From: Deinococcus aerophilus
GTDB taxonomy: Bacteria > Deinococcota > Deinococci > Deinococcales > Deinococcaceae
Reading direction: 5' to 3'
NCBI RefSeq assembly: GCF_014647075.1
Contig: NZ_BMOM01000003.1
Location: forward strand, 145,985 to 209,984
Length of the DNA stretch: 64,000 nucleotides
Shown: positions 10,890 to 21,840 of the stretch, in pieces
How the letters are laid out: each line of letters opens with the position of its first letter
Numbering within the stretch: position 1 is the stretch's first letter
Program-made: the position numbers and the translations under genes
Notes under the pieces: model-generated
What the model saw: the letters and a program-made list of their open reading frames with translations, nothing else
Told to the model about the DNA's origin: nothing
Databases searched by the model: none

Positions 10890-11072
10890 TCAGGGAGATT
10901 GCCGCTCGCCGCTGACTTCCGAGAGGTTCTCCTGCAGCTCGGCGAGCTTTTCCTGACGGTCCACATCCGGTGCCAGACCATCGGCATTCACGTTTCCGGT
11001 CGCGCCCTGCATGCCCTCCTCGATCACTTCCTGCTGGTCGATGTCGCCGGTCTCGGGGTTGGGGTTGGTCAT
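10890..11072 (-). CDS. Possible separate 60-aa acidic protein within the crtLm frame
   Basis: In-frame ATG 11072 opens a 60-codon stretch starting [20 protein letters not shown] and ending SGERQSP. GGAG sits two bases before this ATG, a short but possible ribosome binding site. Composition (acidic, polar, helix-prone, no hydrophobic core) differs sharply from the cyclase upstream, where the sequence turns into a Ser/Pro/Ala linker just before the ATG. The same stop serves both. No known family was recognised. Confidence 0.4.
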   Translation of the reverse strand: MTNPNPETGDIDQQEVIEEGMQGATGNVNADGLAPDVDRQEKLAELQENLSEVSGERQSP

Positions 11073-12374
11073 GGCTCCAGGGTGGCCGACCGCCGCCGGG
11101 GAAGGATGGGAAGACCCGGAAGCGGCCTTCATGCGGGCGGCCCGCAGCGCCCGCAGGCTCACGCCCGGCTGCTGCGCGGCCACGCGCGCCAGCGACCAGC
11201 GGACCCGGGGGGGCACCTGCACAAAGACCCGGAGCATACTGCGCGCCAGCGCGCCCACCCCGGTGTGCGGAGCCAGAAAGGCGTGCCACTCGGGAGCCGG
11301 CAGCCGGAAAAAGGCCGCGAAAAAGGCCGGCAGGCCGTCGCCCGGCAGCGCCAGCAGCGCGGCGAGGTCCAGCAGATGCACTTCGCGGGCGGCGCGGCGT
11401 TCGGGAGGCCACAGGGCCGCCCACCCTGCCGCGGCGGCGTCCTCACCGCGCCGCAGGGCCCGCGCCACCGCCTGTGCCACCCGCGGCGCATCTGCCAGCG
11501 CCCCGGCCACCTGAAACCCGCTGATCGGGTGGACCAATCCGGCCGCCGCCCCGAAGGCCAGCACCGGCCCTGGCTGGGGGGCGGGCGCGTTCATGGGAAA
11601 GACCACCCATTCGTCGGCCTCCAGCGCGTGTGGGGGCGTACCGTTCGCCGCCAGACGGGCGTACAGCCGGGCCCGCAGCGTTTCCTGGGTGGGGGCGGGA
11701 CGGGCGATCAGGCTGGTCTCCTGCACGAAGTACCGGTCGCCTCCCAGGTGCATGGCGTACAGGAAGGTCGGCACGGCCCGCACCGCCTGACGTGGAAGGT
11801 GCGCGGCGCGGTAATCCATCCAGACCATGGCTCCCGGCGGACTGGGTGGGCGCTCAAAACGCGCCACGATGCCGTAGGCCGTCTGCAGCGCCGCGCCCCC
11901 GTCAAACCGGGTGGGCCGCAGAATGCCGCCGTGCCCCGCCGCGTCCACGACCACGCGGGCGCTCCAGGTCTCCCCCGCCGCACCCTGGACCTGCCACAGG
12001 TCACCGGCCCGCACCGTCGTCCGCACCGTTCCCTGGGTCCAGCACAGGCCGTCCCCCGCCCGCGCGAGCAGGGCGCCGAGCAGCCGGGCATTGTCCAGCA
12101 GCGCGTAGGGCCGCAGCAGCGGGGTGGGCTTCCCGGAGGTGTACACCCGCACGTCGGTCCAGACCTGGGCAGCGCAGGCCTGGGCCCACGCCGGCAGCTC
12201 GTCCCACCATGCCCCGTAGGTGGGCACAAAGGGGATCGGAGGGTGCGGCGCGACCAGCCGCACGCTCAGGCCGCGCACGCTCAATTCGGCGGCCAGCGCC
12301 AGCCCCGACGGACCGCCGCCGACCACCAGCACATCGGTGACGTGGTGGGTGCGCCGGGGTTCAGGAGCAGGCAT
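10890..12374 (-). CDS. crtLm: Lycopene cyclase (CrtLm type) with C-terminal acidic extension
   Basis: FAD/NAD-dependent cyclase that closes rings on lycopene in carotenoid (deinoxanthin-type) synthesis. The 494-aa frame starts with a Rossmann motif ([17 protein letters not shown]); the middle has VVDAAGHGG and the later [18 protein letters not shown] stretch of flavoprotein cyclases. TAGCCT at 12382-12387 lies seven bases before ATG 12374, a leaderless arrangement. The last 60 residues are hydrophilic and rich in E, Q, D and N, unlike a cyclase end, and begin at an in-frame ATG (11072). They may be a fusion or a separate small gene that shares the frame because no stop intervenes. Confidence 0.82.
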   Translation of the reverse strand: MPAPEPRRTHHVTDVLVVGGGPSGLALAAELSVRGLSVRLVAPHPPIPFVPTYGAWWDELPAWAQACAAQVWTDVRVYTSGKPTPLLRPYALLDNARLLGALLARAGDGLCWTQGTVRTTVRAGDLWQVQGAAGETWSARVVVDAAGHGGILRPTRFDGGAALQTAYGIVARFERPPSPPGAMVWMDYRAAHLPRQAVRAVPTFLYAMHLGGDRYFVQETSLIARPAPTQETLRARLYARLAANGTPPHALEADEWVVFPMNAPAPQPGPVLAFGAAAGLVHPISGFQVAGALADAPRVAQAVARALRRGEDAAAAGWAALWPPERRAAREVHLLDLAALLALPGDGLPAFFAAFFRLPAPEWHAFLAPHTGVGALARSMLRVFVQVPPRVRWSLARVAAQQPGVSLRALRAARMKAASGSSHPSPAAVGHPGAMTNPNPETGDIDQQEVIEEGMQGATGNVNADGLAPDVDRQEKLAELQENLSEVSGERQSP

Positions 12375-12554
12375 CCCGCGCAGGCTAGCGTCCTGACCGT
12401 CCGGGCGAGTGTGGGCACGGCAACGGGCGGTCCCTGCGCTTTGCCCGGCCCCGCGGCTGGCCCCCACGAGCCTCAAGGCCACCTCAAGCCCGCGCGGCGG
12501 CCAACTGTGGCCTATGCGCCCGCCACAAACGCGCTGCGCGCTAGCCTGACGGCC

Positions 12555-13466
12555 ATGCCTCTGCGCGCTTCTGTTCCCTCACCCACACGTGCTCCACGCA
12601 CTCCAGCACTGACCCGCGCCGCCGGTCTGGGCCTGGCGAGCGTGGCCCTGGGAGTCACGCTCGCCGCGTGCTCGCCCCAGGCCGCCCTGAACACCCTGAC
12701 CCCCACGCGCGGCCTGAACGTGACCCAGAATGTGCGCTACGGTCCGGACCCGCGCAATGTGCTGGACGTGTACGCTCCGCAGGACGTGACGGGCGCACCG
12801 GTGGTGCTGTTCATCCATGGCGGCTCGTGGCAGGGGGGCGACAAGGAGGGCCACAAGTTCGTGGGCGAATCTCTGGCCCGCGCGGGCTACGTGACCGGCG
12901 TGATGAACTACCGCCTGGCCCCGCAGAACCGCTACCCCAGCTACGTACAGGACGCCGCCGCCGCCCTGAAGGTGCTGCGCGAACGCGCCCGCAGCTACGG
13001 CGGCAGCCCCGACAACTTGTTTGTGACCGGCCACTCGGCGGGCGGCTTCAATGCCGTGGAGGTCGTGGACAATGCCCGCTGGCTGCGGGAAGCGGGCGTG
13101 CCCATCAGTGCGGTGCGCGGCGTGATCGGCGTGGCCGGTCCGTACAGCTACGATTTCCGCGACTTCCCGAGCGCCGTGGCCTTTCCGGCCGGTGCCACTC
13201 CCGATGAGGTCATGCCCGACCGCCACGTGCGTCCGGACGCGCCGCCCCATCTGCTGCTCGTCGCCGCCAACGACACGACCGTCGCGCCGGCCAACGCCGC
13301 CAACATGGAGGCGGCTCTGCAGCGGGCGGGCGTGCCCGTCAAGCGCACGGTCCTGCCAGGAGTCAACCACATCACCGTCATGGCGGCGGTGGCCCGGCCC
13401 CTGACCTTCCTGGGGTCCACCCGGCAGCAGATGACCTACTTCATCGAGGCGCACCGGCTGAAGTAG
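12555..13466 (+). CDS. Lipoprotein alpha/beta hydrolase (carboxylesterase-like)
   Basis: A 303-aa exported lipoprotein: signal segment [20 protein letters not shown] with a lipobox cysteine. The mature part has an esterase fold: oxyanion loop [11 protein letters not shown], nucleophile elbow GHSAGG near residue 161, a late aspartate (AANDTTV) and a histidine in GVNHITV. This pattern fits the hormone-sensitive-lipase/BD-FAE-type esterases; the substrate is unknown. TAGCCT at 12542-12547 ends seven bases before the ATG. It is divergent from crtLm across 180 bases. Confidence 0.85.
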   Translation: MPLRASVPSPTRAPRTPALTRAAGLGLASVALGVTLAACSPQAALNTLTPTRGLNVTQNVRYGPDPRNVLDVYAPQDVTGAPVVLFIHGGSWQGGDKEGHKFVGESLARAGYVTGVMNYRLAPQNRYPSYVQDAAAALKVLRERARSYGGSPDNLFVTGHSAGGFNAVEVVDNARWLREAGVPISAVRGVIGVAGPYSYDFRDFPSAVAFPAGATPDEVMPDRHVRPDAPPHLLLVAANDTTVAPANAANMEAALQRAGVPVKRTVLPGVNHITVMAAVARPLTFLGSTRQQMTYFIEAHRLK

Positions 13467-13526
13467 GGCCTGCCCGTCCCCGGGCCGCCTCACCCCCCAC
13501 CACATCCGTGGCCTTAGCATGACGGC

Positions 13527-13895
13527 ATGCTCCGCTCTGCCCTGCTGTGTGCCCTGGCGCTGACCCTCAGCGGTTGCCGCTACAACTTCGTGCCGCTGCT
13601 GCCCGCGCCCATCACGGTGCAGTTGCCGGTGCGGGTCACGCAGGCCGCGCTGTCCCGCACCGGCGACACCCTGACCGTGACGGCCACCGTGGACGGCCGG
13701 TTCGACCCCGGCTACCTCAGCGTCCACTGGTTCGAGGGCAGCCGCACCCTGGGCACCGACAGTGTGTATCTGGACGTGGCCCAGCGCACGGCGGCCTTTT
13801 CGCTGCCGGCCCCGGCCCCGGGTGCCTACCGCGCGGTGCTGTCTTTTGCCGGCGCGGTTCTGCGGCAGGTCGAGCTGTACGAGGTTCAGCCGTGA
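13527..13895 (+). CDS. Small lipoprotein of unknown function
   Basis: A 122-aa protein with a short signal peptide and lipobox ([16 protein letters not shown]). The rest is predicted beta-rich, with alternating hydrophobic residues ([39 protein letters not shown]), resembling an immunoglobulin-like domain. No family was recognised. TAGCAT at 13515-13520 lies six bases before the ATG (leaderless). Its stop overlaps the GTG start of the next gene (GTGA). Confidence 0.65.
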   Translation: MLRSALLCALALTLSGCRYNFVPLLPAPITVQLPVRVTQAALSRTGDTLTVTATVDGRFDPGYLSVHWFEGSRTLGTDSVYLDVAQRTAAFSLPAPAPGAYRAVLSFAGAVLRQVELYEVQP

Positions 13896-14311
13896 GCGAC
13901 AACGACCCGGCCCCCGGACGGCTGCGCGGCGTGGTGGAGTGGACGGCGGGCGCCCGCGAACGCTGGATCTGGCGGGGCGGCGGCATGGAGCCGCTGCGGG
14001 TGGAATCCGTTCCCGCGCCGGTCAACTACGGTTGCCTGCCCGGCACCCTGAACCCGGCAGACGGCGCGGAAGTGGACGCGGTGTGGCTGGGGCCCCCGCA
14101 GGCGGTCGGCCACGTGGTCGAGGCCCCGCCGTTGGGACTGCTGCACCTGCGCGACGGCGACCACAAGGTCGTTTTTGCCGCTCCGAACGCCGAGCAGAAC
14201 GACTCCGGCCGGCAGGCGCTGCTCGCGTGGTTTCCTGCCGAACGCGGCGCGCGGTGGCTGGACGCAGCGGCGGCCTGGGCATGGCTGGAGGACCTGACGC
14301 CGGGCCGGTGA
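13892..14311 (+). CDS. Inorganic-pyrophosphatase-like protein with degenerate signature
   Basis: A 139-aa cytoplasmic protein. [20 protein letters not shown], then [18 protein letters not shown], follow the order of family I soluble pyrophosphatases (YGxIPxT, the D-x-D-P-x-D metal site, PIGxL, DxK). The signature here reads DGAEVDA: five positions fit, but the second metal-binding aspartate is alanine, and the protein is shorter than the usual 170-180 aa. It may be an inactive or altered relative. GTG 13892 overlaps the preceding stop by four bases, so it is coupled to the lipoprotein gene. A loose relationship only; no search was possible. Confidence 0.55.
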   Translation: MSDNDPAPGRLRGVVEWTAGARERWIWRGGGMEPLRVESVPAPVNYGCLPGTLNPADGAEVDAVWLGPPQAVGHVVEAPPLGLLHLRDGDHKVVFAAPNAEQNDSGRQALLAWFPAERGARWLDAAAAWAWLEDLTPGR

Positions 14312-14317
14312 CGCCCT

Positions 14318-15247
14318 TCAGCGCACGGCCGGTTTCTGCCGCTCCTGCCGCAGATCGTCCTCGCGCCATTCCTGCGCGAGGGCGGCGGTCTTCCCGATGA
14401 CCCAGGCCAGCGCGTCACTGCTGGGATACGACACGGCGCTGTGGTCCTCGCGGCCCGAGATGAAACGCTCGATGCCCCGGCGTGTGCCGTCGGGCCGCAC
14501 GTTCGGCGTGACCTCGAACAGGTAATTGACCGGCCAGCCTCCGCCGACGCCCGGCAGCGCCGGCAGCCGCTTGCTCTGAACCTCCAGGGCGCGGGCCACG
14601 TTGGGCCACACCACGTCCTTGGCCTGCACGGTGCGTCCGGCCACCTGCACGGCCGCGCAGGCGTCCAGCGGCGAGGGTTCGGGACCAAGGGCGTCTCCCA
14701 GCGCCCGGATGCCCGCCCCAAAGTCCGACTTCCAGCCCAGACAGATGCCGTCCAGATCCACCTGCAGCGCAAACGGCACTTCCGGATGCACCTGGGTCAG
14801 GTGGTGCAGCCACGCCGAGCCCTGCGAGTGGCCGAGCAGCACCAGCCGGGGCGGATGCGGAGCCGTCATCCATCCGGCCCGCAGCCGCGCGAAATCGGTT
14901 CTCAGCGCTTCATACCCCCGCTGGGGCACGGCGATGTACGGGGATGAGAACAGCGCGGCGGCGTTGCTCGCGTACCCGGCGGCCTGCACGCGGTACCCCG
15001 AAGCCACGAACACGTCGGCCAGCCGGTCCACCGTGCCGCGCGCACTCAGGTAATCGTAGTTGTCACGCGGAGCCTGGCACGGCGGCGTGCAGCGCCCCGA
15101 CACGCTCAGGATCACCACGTCGGGGGCGGAGCCGCTGAGGTTCAGGGCGGGGGTGCGGGCCGGAGCCAGCATGAGCACCGGCGTGCAGCCCACCAGCGCC
15201 AGCGCCAGGAAGGGGGCCAGCAACGAAGAGAGGAAACGGACCGACAC
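14318..15247 (-). CDS. Lipoprotein with alpha/beta-hydrolase fold
   Basis: A 309-aa exported lipoprotein with signal and lipobox ([13 protein letters not shown]). The nucleophile elbow GHSQGSAW is at about residues 135-142, and late [13 protein letters not shown] may provide the catalytic histidine. The text fits the DUF3089-type alpha/beta hydrolases known from bacteria, whose substrates are unknown. It begins with GTG (15247), six bases after TAGACT at 15254-15259, again a leaderless layout. It converges with the pyrophosphatase-like gene, six bases apart. Confidence 0.75.
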   Translation of the reverse strand: MSVRFLSSLLAPFLALALVGCTPVLMLAPARTPALNLSGSAPDVVILSVSGRCTPPCQAPRDNYDYLSARGTVDRLADVFVASGYRVQAAGYASNAAALFSSPYIAVPQRGYEALRTDFARLRAGWMTAPHPPRLVLLGHSQGSAWLHHLTQVHPEVPFALQVDLDGICLGWKSDFGAGIRALGDALGPEPSPLDACAAVQVAGRTVQAKDVVWPNVARALEVQSKRLPALPGVGGGWPVNYLFEVTPNVRPDGTRRGIERFISGREDHSAVSYPSSDALAWVIGKTAALAQEWREDDLRQERQKPAVR

Positions 15248-15306
15248 CCCATCAGTCTAGGCGCGCCGGTCAGGGAAAGATTCGGTCGGGGGTTGCCATT
15301 GGAGCT

Positions 15307-16026
15307 TCAGGATCCCTCCTCCGGACCCCGGCGCCCGTTGCGGTGACGGTACAGCTTGGCCGGCCGCCCCGCGTGGCCGTAGTGGTGGTCCAGCGTGGCG
15401 GCGCCCTCCCGGACGAGGTGTTCCAGATACCGCCACGCCGTGACGCGGCTGAGGCCCACCCGCTCGCCCAGATCCTCGGCGCTGACGCTGCCCCCCGCTC
15501 CGCGCAGCGCTCCCTCCACCCGGTCCAGGGTGTGGGGGTCAATGCCGCGCGGCAGGGGTTCGCCGGCGCTGGCCGCCACGCCCAGCCGGCGGTCCAGGGC
15601 GGCCTGATCCATCCGTGGGGCCGCGTCTGTCGGCGGCGGGCCGCGCCGGGCGCGGTGCCGGGCAACGAGTTCGGCCAGCCGCGCCCCGGTAAACGGCTTG
15701 ATCAGGTAATCGAAGGCCCCGTGGGCCAGCGCCAGCCGCACGCTGGGCTCATCGTCGGCGGCGGTGATCACGGCCACGTCGGTAAGCAGACCCGCCGCCC
15801 GCCAGTGGTGCAGCAGCCCCAGCCCGTTGCCGTCGGGCAGGTGCACGTCCAGCAGGATCAGGTCCGGGTCCAGTGCGCGGGCCAGCGCGTCCCCCTGGGC
15901 ACAGGAGGCGGCGCTGCCCACCACATGCACGCCGGGGTCACGTTCCAGCAGGTCGCGGTTGATGCGGGCCACCCGCGGGTCATCCTCGACCAGCAGCACA
16001 CGTACCGGCAGCGGAACGGCACTCAC
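15307..16026 (-). CDS. CitB/DcuR-type response regulator
   Basis: Two-component response regulator of 239 aa. The receiver domain (about 8-125) shows the acidic pair in LVEDDPR, the phospho-acceptor in [13 protein letters not shown] and the lysine in FDYLIKPF. The C-terminal half is a CitB-type DNA-binding region ([20 protein letters not shown]). Its start overlaps the kinase stop by four bases, so it is translated with the kinase. The divergent tctCBA genes are the likely target; tandem repeats before tctC are candidate binding sites. Confidence 0.9.
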   Translation of the reverse strand: MSAVPLPVRVLLVEDDPRVARINRDLLERDPGVHVVGSAASCAQGDALARALDPDLILLDVHLPDGNGLGLLHHWRAAGLLTDVAVITAADDEPSVRLALAHGAFDYLIKPFTGARLAELVARHRARRGPPPTDAAPRMDQAALDRRLGVAASAGEPLPRGIDPHTLDRVEGALRGAGGSVSAEDLGERVGLSRVTAWRYLEHLVREGAATLDHHYGHAGRPAKLYRHRNGRRGPEEGS

Positions 16027-17675
16027 CCTTCCGCCTCGCTTGACCGGGAGGCCGGGGGCAGCGGCATGAGCGGCGCCGGGTGCGGGGTGGGCAGGCTGAC
16101 CTCGAACACGGTGCGCCCCTCCCGCCGGCGGTGCCGGAGTTGCCCGCCCAGCGCCTGCACCCGCGCGAACACCCCGGCCAGTCCGTGGCCCCGGCCCTCG
16201 CCCTTGCTGCTCACGCCGCGCCCGTACAGCGTCCCGGCCAGGTCATCCGGAACGCCGGGGCCGCTGTCCTCGACCGACAGCTGCACTCCCTCGGGGTCTT
16301 CTCCGATCAGGACCGTGACGCGGCCAGGACGCCCGGCCAGGGCCTCGAAGGCGTTCTCGGTCAGGTTTCCCACCGCCGTGACCAGCGTGTCGGCGTGCCG
16401 TTCCCAGGTGGGCGAGAGGCTGCTGCCCTCGGCCACCCCGAACTCGATACCCAGTTCCTGCGCGCGCTCACGTTTGCCCGCGAGCAGGGCCACCAGGCGC
16501 GGCACCTGCACGTCGCGCAGCAGTTGCCGGAACTCGGCGTCCGAGCGGATCTCGGCGTTCAGCACCCGCAGGGCCTCCTCGGGACGGTCCAGCTGCAACA
16601 GGCCCGAGATGACGTGCAGGCGGTTCTGGTACTCGTGGGTCTGGGCACGCAGCACGTCCACAAACCCGCGCGCGTGGGTCAGTTCCTCGGCCAGGGCCAG
16701 CGCCTGCGCGCGGTCGCGGAAGCCCGCCACGAATCCTCCGCCACTGGGGCCGCTGCCGTCCAGCGGTTCCAGGTTCACGAGCACCGGGCCGCCGCGCAGG
16801 GTCAGTTCCAGGCTCTGCTGCCGCGCCCCCACGCCGCCGCGAGTCAGGTGCGCGAGTTCGGGCCAGACCTCGGCCAGCGGATACGGCACGGGCCGCTCTC
16901 CCAGGTCGGCGGCGGCGCGGTCGCTCACGAGCGTGACCTGCCCGGCGGGGTCCACCGCGATCACCCCCTCACGCAGCGCGGCGAGCACCGCGCGTTGCTG
17001 CCGGGCCAGGGCAGCAATCTCCTCGGGTTCCAGATTCAGGATCTCGGCGCGCAGCCGCCGGGCAGCCCACACCGCGCCCAGCGTGCCCAGCGCCAGCGCG
17101 AGCAGAAACCACGGCAGCAGCCCGACGAGCGCCTGCCCCACCAGGGACCACACCTGCGGCATCAGGTACCCGGTGCTCACCACGCCGACGACCTCGCCCG
17201 CCTGCCACACGGGCACCTTGCCGCGCACGCTGACGCCCAGGCTGCCGCGCGCCACGCTCACGATCTCGCGGCCCGCGAAGGGCTCCACGTTGTCCCCGCC
17301 CTCCATGGGCCGCCCCAGCCGCGCGGGCACCGGATGCGCCAGCCGGATGCCCGCGCGGTCTCCCACCACGATGAAGTCAGCTTCCGCCGCTCCGCGCAGC
17401 GCATTGATGCGGGCGTTCAGCGCCGGATTGGGCCGGCCCGACGCCGCGCCGCTCACCACCTCCGGCAAGCGGGCCACCAGCCGGCTGGTGGTCAGCGCCC
17501 GCTCGCCCAGCCGCGCGCGGGCCTCACCGTACAGCTGCCACGACTGCACCGCCACAAGCAGCGTCGTCATGGCACACAGCACCAGCAGGTGCCAGCGCAC
17601 CAGTCGGCCCTGCAGACCCGCTCTGGGCCGGCCGGAACGAAAGCGGCGGAAAAGCCTCATAGGAACACCGCCCAT
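16023..17675 (-). CDS. CitA/DcuS-type sensor histidine kinase
   Basis: Membrane sensor kinase of about 550 aa. TM1 ([17 protein letters not shown]), an extracytoplasmic ligand-sensing region of about 130 residues, TM2 ([19 protein letters not shown]), a PAS domain ([18 protein letters not shown]), the phospho-acceptor block [17 protein letters not shown], then an ATPase domain with [17 protein letters not shown] and GRGHGLAG. This layout is that of di/tricarboxylate sensors. ATG 17675 was chosen because GGGAG lies ten bases upstream; ATG 17660 is an alternative. The tricarboxylate transporter across the promoter suggests a citrate-like signal. Confidence 0.88.
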   Translation of the reverse strand: MGGVPMRLFRRFRSGRPRAGLQGRLVRWHLLVLCAMTTLLVAVQSWQLYGEARARLGERALTTSRLVARLPEVVSGAASGRPNPALNARINALRGAAEADFIVVGDRAGIRLAHPVPARLGRPMEGGDNVEPFAGREIVSVARGSLGVSVRGKVPVWQAGEVVGVVSTGYLMPQVWSLVGQALVGLLPWFLLALALGTLGAVWAARRLRAEILNLEPEEIAALARQQRAVLAALREGVIAVDPAGQVTLVSDRAAADLGERPVPYPLAEVWPELAHLTRGGVGARQQSLELTLRGGPVLVNLEPLDGSGPSGGGFVAGFRDRAQALALAEELTHARGFVDVLRAQTHEYQNRLHVISGLLQLDRPEEALRVLNAEIRSDAEFRQLLRDVQVPRLVALLAGKRERAQELGIEFGVAEGSSLSPTWERHADTLVTAVGNLTENAFEALAGRPGRVTVLIGEDPEGVQLSVEDSGPGVPDDLAGTLYGRGVSSKGEGRGHGLAGVFARVQALGGQLRHRRREGRTVFEVSLPTPHPAPLMPLPPASRSSEAEG

Positions 17676-17861
17676 TGTAGAACCGCTCCCGCCCCGGCCC
17701 GGCCCTTTGCGTGCATTGCGTTCACGGCTGTGCATTGCGCTCACGAAAACAGGCGTGCCAGACGCCTGAACAGGCTTGTTCGGCGGGGAGGCAGGGAGTA
17801 GGGTGAACCCCACACACAATCCACACCTGCGCCCCACGGCGCTCTCCCCGGAGGTTTCCAC
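17676..17861. promoter_or_regulatory. Divergent citAB / tctCBA regulatory region
   Basis: Two near-identical 16-base direct repeats, GTGCATTGCGTTCACG (17711-17726) and GTGCATTGCGCTCACG (17730-17745), start 19 bases apart. Just downstream are the inverted repeats CAGGCGT...ACGCCTG (17750-17768) and GAACA...TGTTC (17768-17781). The direct repeats are good candidates for response-regulator binding. GGAGG before tctC ATG 17862 is its ribosome binding site. Function is inferred. Confidence 0.55.
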
Positions 17862-18833
<972 letters not shown>

Positions 18834-18846
18834 GCCGCGCGGCGGC

Positions 18847-18884
18847 GTGGGGCGGAGCGGGGTTCAGTGACCCCTCCGCCCCAC
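18847..18884 (+). terminator. Hairpin between tctC and tctB (attenuator or mRNA-stabilising)
   Basis: GTGGGGCGGA (18847-18856) pairs with TCCGCCCCAC (18875-18884), and GGGGT (18859-18863) with ACCCC (18870-18874), with a 2-base bulge and a 6-base loop. No T-run follows, so it is more likely a partial terminator or a 3'-end stabiliser that raises tctC relative to tctBA. Confidence 0.55.
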
Positions 18885-18992
18885 GTGCTATGCCGGGCGG
18901 GTCCGTTCGCCCCAGCGCTCCGTTCCCACCTGCCACTTTCCCCATTCCTCTTCCGGCTTCCACCCGCCCCCTTTCCCGTTCAAGGAGTTCGC

Positions 18993-19502
18993 ATGACCCA
19001 TCCCCCGCCCCCACCCACCCGCCGCGGCATCAGCGTGCCCGACCTGCTGGTCGCGCTGGCGCTGACCGCGCTGGGCCTCGCCCTGCTGCTCGGCACCCGG
19101 CAGATTCCCTTCGGCATCAACGCGGTGGTCGGTCCCCGCGTGTTCCCCGTGATCGTCAGCAGCGGTCTGACGGCGCTGGGCGTGCTGCTGACGGTCAGCG
19201 TGCTGCGCGGGGGCCGCGCCGAACCCGCCGCCGAGGAGGACACCGATCTGGAGGCCCCAGTCAACCTCGCCGCGCCGGGCATCATCCTGGGCGGTTTCGC
19301 GCTGGGCGCGGCGGTACTGACCACGGCGGGCTTCGTGGTCGGCACCGCCATCATGTACTTCAGCGTGGCGTGGGCCTTCGGTGAGCGGAGGGTCGGCCTG
19401 ATGACCGGGGTGGCGCTGACGGTGGCCCTGGTGACCTACGTGGCCTTCACGCGCGGCCTGGGACTGAGCCTGCCGCCCGGTGTCCTGAAAGGCGTCCTGT
19501 AA
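18993..19502 (+). CDS. tctB: Tripartite tricarboxylate transporter small membrane subunit
   Basis: A 169-aa membrane protein with four predicted hydrophobic segments (starting [71 protein letters not shown]). This matches the TctB subunit that accompanies TctA. AAGGAG seven bases before ATG 18993 sets the start. Its TAA stop shares its last base with the tctA ATG (TAATG), so tctA is translationally coupled. Confidence 0.88.
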   Translation: MTHPPPPPTRRGISVPDLLVALALTALGLALLLGTRQIPFGINAVVGPRVFPVIVSSGLTALGVLLTVSVLRGGRAEPAAEEDTDLEAPVNLAAPGIILGGFALGAAVLTTAGFVVGTAIMYFSVAWAFGERRVGLMTGVALTVALVTYVAFTRGLGLSLPPGVLKGVL

Positions 19503-20992
19503 TGGAGGCCCTGACCTCCCTGCTGGCGGGTTTTGAAACCGCGCTGACCCCCATCAACCTGCTGTGGGCGCTGATCGGCGTCACGCTGGGCACGCTGGTG
19601 GGCGTGCTGCCCGGCATTGGCCCCGCGCTGACGGTGGCCCTGCTGCTTCCGGTGACGGCCAAGCTGCCCCCGGTGAGCGCTTTTATCATGTTCGCGGGCA
19701 TCTACTACGGCGGGATGTTCGGGGGCAGCACCACCTCCATCCTGCTGAACACACCCGGCGAATCGGCGAGCATCATCACCGCGCTGGAAGGCAACAAGAT
19801 GGCGCGCAAGGGCCGCGCCGCCGCCGCGCTGGCGACCGCCGCCATCGGCTCGTTCATCGCGGGCACCATCGGCACGCTGCTGCTGACCTTCGCCGCGCCC
19901 GCAATTGCCGAGATCGCCGTGCAGATCACGCCCAGCGCCAAGTTTGCGCTGATCATGCTCGCCTTCGTGACCATCAGCGCGACCTTCGGCGGCAGCCCAC
20001 TGCGCGGGTTGCTGAGCCTGTTTCTGGGCCTGGGCATCGGTCTGGTCGGCACCGACCTGCAGAGCGGTCAGGCCCGCTTTGCGCTGGGCCGACCGGAACT
20101 GCTCGACGGCATCGACTTCATCACCGTGGTGATCGGCCTGTTCGCCATCGGCGAGACGCTGTATGTCGCCAGCCGCCTGCGTAAGGGCAAAAGCGACGTG
20201 ATCAAGCTGGAAGGCGGCGCCACGATGTCAAAGCAGGACTGGCGCCGTAGCTGGGGGCCGTGGCTGCGCGGCACGGCGCTGGGTTTTCCCTTCGGCGCGA
20301 TTCCGGCGGGCGGCGCGGAGATTCCAACCTTTCTGAGCTACACGCTGGAAAAGCGGCTCTCAAAGCACCCCGAGGAATTCGGCCAGGGCGCCATCGAGGG
20401 TGTCGCCGGGCCGGAAGCCGCCAACAACGCCAGCGCGGCGGGCGTGCTGGTGCCGCTGCTCACGCTGGGCCTGCCCACCAGCGCCACCGCCGCCATCCTG
20501 CTTGCGGCCTTCCAGCAGTACGGCCTGCAGCCAGGGCCGCTGCTGTTCCTGACCAACGGCGATCTGGTGTGGGGCCTGATCGCCTCGCTGTACATCGGCA
20601 ACGTGATGCTGTTGGCCCTGAACCTGCCGCTGGCACCGGTGTGGGCCCGGCTGCTGCTGATTCCGCGCCCCTTTCTGTATGCCGGGATTCTGGTGTTCAG
20701 CACGGTGGGCGTGTATTCCTTGAACAACAGCGTCTTTGACCTGGGCCTGCTCGCGCTGTTCGGCGTTATCGGCTACGGCATGCGCCGCTTCGACTTTCCG
20801 GTCACGCCCGCGATCATCGGCGTGGTGCTGGGGCCCACCGCCGAGTCGCAGTTCCGCACGGCCCTGCAGCAGAGCAACGGCGACCCTTCCATCTTCGTGC
20901 GCCAGCCGCTGACCGCCTTCCTGATGCTGTGCGTGCTCGCCGCGCTCACCGTGCCGCAGATCCTGAAGTGGCGGGCGCGTCGGGCGGCGTAG
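19502..20992 (+). CDS. tctA: Tripartite tricarboxylate transporter large permease
   Basis: A 496-aa polytopic inner-membrane protein. [21 protein letters not shown] near residue 30 and [20 protein letters not shown] near residue 323 are the two conserved TctA motifs; the usual 10-12 hydrophobic segments are present. It moves citrate-like tricarboxylates with ions, taking substrate from TctC. It is the last gene of the operon and is followed by a 13-bp terminator hairpin. Confidence 0.95.
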   Translation: MEALTSLLAGFETALTPINLLWALIGVTLGTLVGVLPGIGPALTVALLLPVTAKLPPVSAFIMFAGIYYGGMFGGSTTSILLNTPGESASIITALEGNKMARKGRAAAALATAAIGSFIAGTIGTLLLTFAAPAIAEIAVQITPSAKFALIMLAFVTISATFGGSPLRGLLSLFLGLGIGLVGTDLQSGQARFALGRPELLDGIDFITVVIGLFAIGETLYVASRLRKGKSDVIKLEGGATMSKQDWRRSWGPWLRGTALGFPFGAIPAGGAEIPTFLSYTLEKRLSKHPEEFGQGAIEGVAGPEAANNASAAGVLVPLLTLGLPTSATAAILLAAFQQYGLQPGPLLFLTNGDLVWGLIASLYIGNVMLLALNLPLAPVWARLLLIPRPFLYAGILVFSTVGVYSLNNSVFDLGLLALFGVIGYGMRRFDFPVTPAIIGVVLGPTAESQFRTALQQSNGDPSIFVRQPLTAFLMLCVLAALTVPQILKWRARRAA

Positions 20993-21011
20993 CACTTTCT
21001 ACCCCGACCGC

Positions 21012-21043
21012 AGAACGGCGACTCCTTGCAGAGTCGCCGTTCT
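21012..21043 (+). terminator. Rho-independent-type terminator after tctA (bidirectional)
   Basis: AGAACGGCGACTC (21012-21024) pairs perfectly with GAGTCGCCGTTCT (21031-21043) around a 6-base loop, followed by TTTAT. It sits between the convergent tctA and binding-protein genes and can serve both directions. Confidence 0.85.
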
Positions 21044-21081
21044 TTATGCCCTTTACGCGCGGTGGTGAAGGGAAGCGCCGC

Positions 21082-21840
21082 TCAGTTGCGGCAGCGGACG
21101 TCCTCTCCGAAGTACTTGCTGCTGATCTTGGCGTACGAGCCGTTGTTCAGGGACTTGTCCAGCGCCGAGTTCAGCTCCTTGAGCAGGCTGCTGTTGCCCT
21201 TCTTGACGGCCATGGCAATGCGCTCGTTGAACAGCAGCGCGCCCGCCTTGACCTTGCCCTTCTGGGCCTTGACCAGATCCAGCCCCGTGAACTTGTCGCC
21301 CACCCAGGCGTCCACCCGGCCCGCCATCAGCGCGGCCTGGGCGTCGGTGTCCTTGGGGAAGGTCTTGACGTCGCCCACTCCGGACACCTTGCGCACATTT
21401 TCCAGGTAGGTGGTGCCCACCTGCACGGCCACCGACTTGCCCGCCAGGTCCGCGGCGGTCAGGGGGCCGCCGGGCTTGGCGACAATCGCGCCGCCGGTGC
21501 AGTAGTGCGGGTTGGAGAAATCCACGGCCTTGGCACGCTGCGGCGTGATGCCGTGGCTGGCAATCACGAAGTCGTAGCGGTTTTGCTGCAGACCGATCAG
21601 CAGGTTGTCGAAGGGCTGCGTGACCCACTGCACCTTGAGACCCAGTTCCTTGGCGAGGTTCTCGGCCAGCTCGACCTCAAAGCCGGTCAGCTTCTTGCCT
21701 TCCAGAATATTGAAGGGAGGAAATGCTCCCTCGGTGGCGATCTTGATGGTGCCGCTCTGCTTGATCTCATCCCAGGTGCGGGCCTGGGCGGTGGTGGCGA
21801 GGAGGGTCAGGGCGGCAATGGTCAGAACCGTTTTTTTCAT
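21082..21840 (-). CDS. ABC transporter substrate-binding protein, family 3 (amino-acid type)
   Basis: A 252-aa periplasmic binding protein with signal peptide MKKTVLTIAALTLLATTAQA. The mature part follows the family-3 pattern: IKIATEGAFPPFNI near its N-terminus, GFEVELAENLAKELGL, DNLLIGLQQNRYDFV and GKSVAVQVGTTYLENV. Polar amino acids are the usual ligands. No permease or ATPase of the polar amino-acid family adjoins it, so it may work with components encoded elsewhere. AGGAG eight bases before the ATG fixes the start. Confidence 0.9.
   Translation of the reverse strand: MKKTVLTIAALTLLATTAQARTWDEIKQSGTIKIATEGAFPPFNILEGKKLTGFEVELAENLAKELGLKVQWVTQPFDNLLIGLQQNRYDFVIASHGITPQRAKAVDFSNPHYCTGGAIVAKPGGPLTAADLAGKSVAVQVGTTYLENVRKVSGVGDVKTFPKDTDAQAALMAGRVDAWVGDKFTGLDLVKAQKGKVKAGALLFNERIAMAVKKGNSSLLKELNSALDKSLNNGSYAKISSKYFGEDVRCRN

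Noticed and set aside
13892..14311. Ordinary inorganic pyrophosphatase
   Set aside because: The metal-binding signature has lost an aspartate and the protein is too short; only a distant relationship is claimed.
17711..17745. Start of a CRISPR array
   Set aside because: Only two copies with a 3-base gap; no spacers and no cas genes. A regulatory repeat is more likely.
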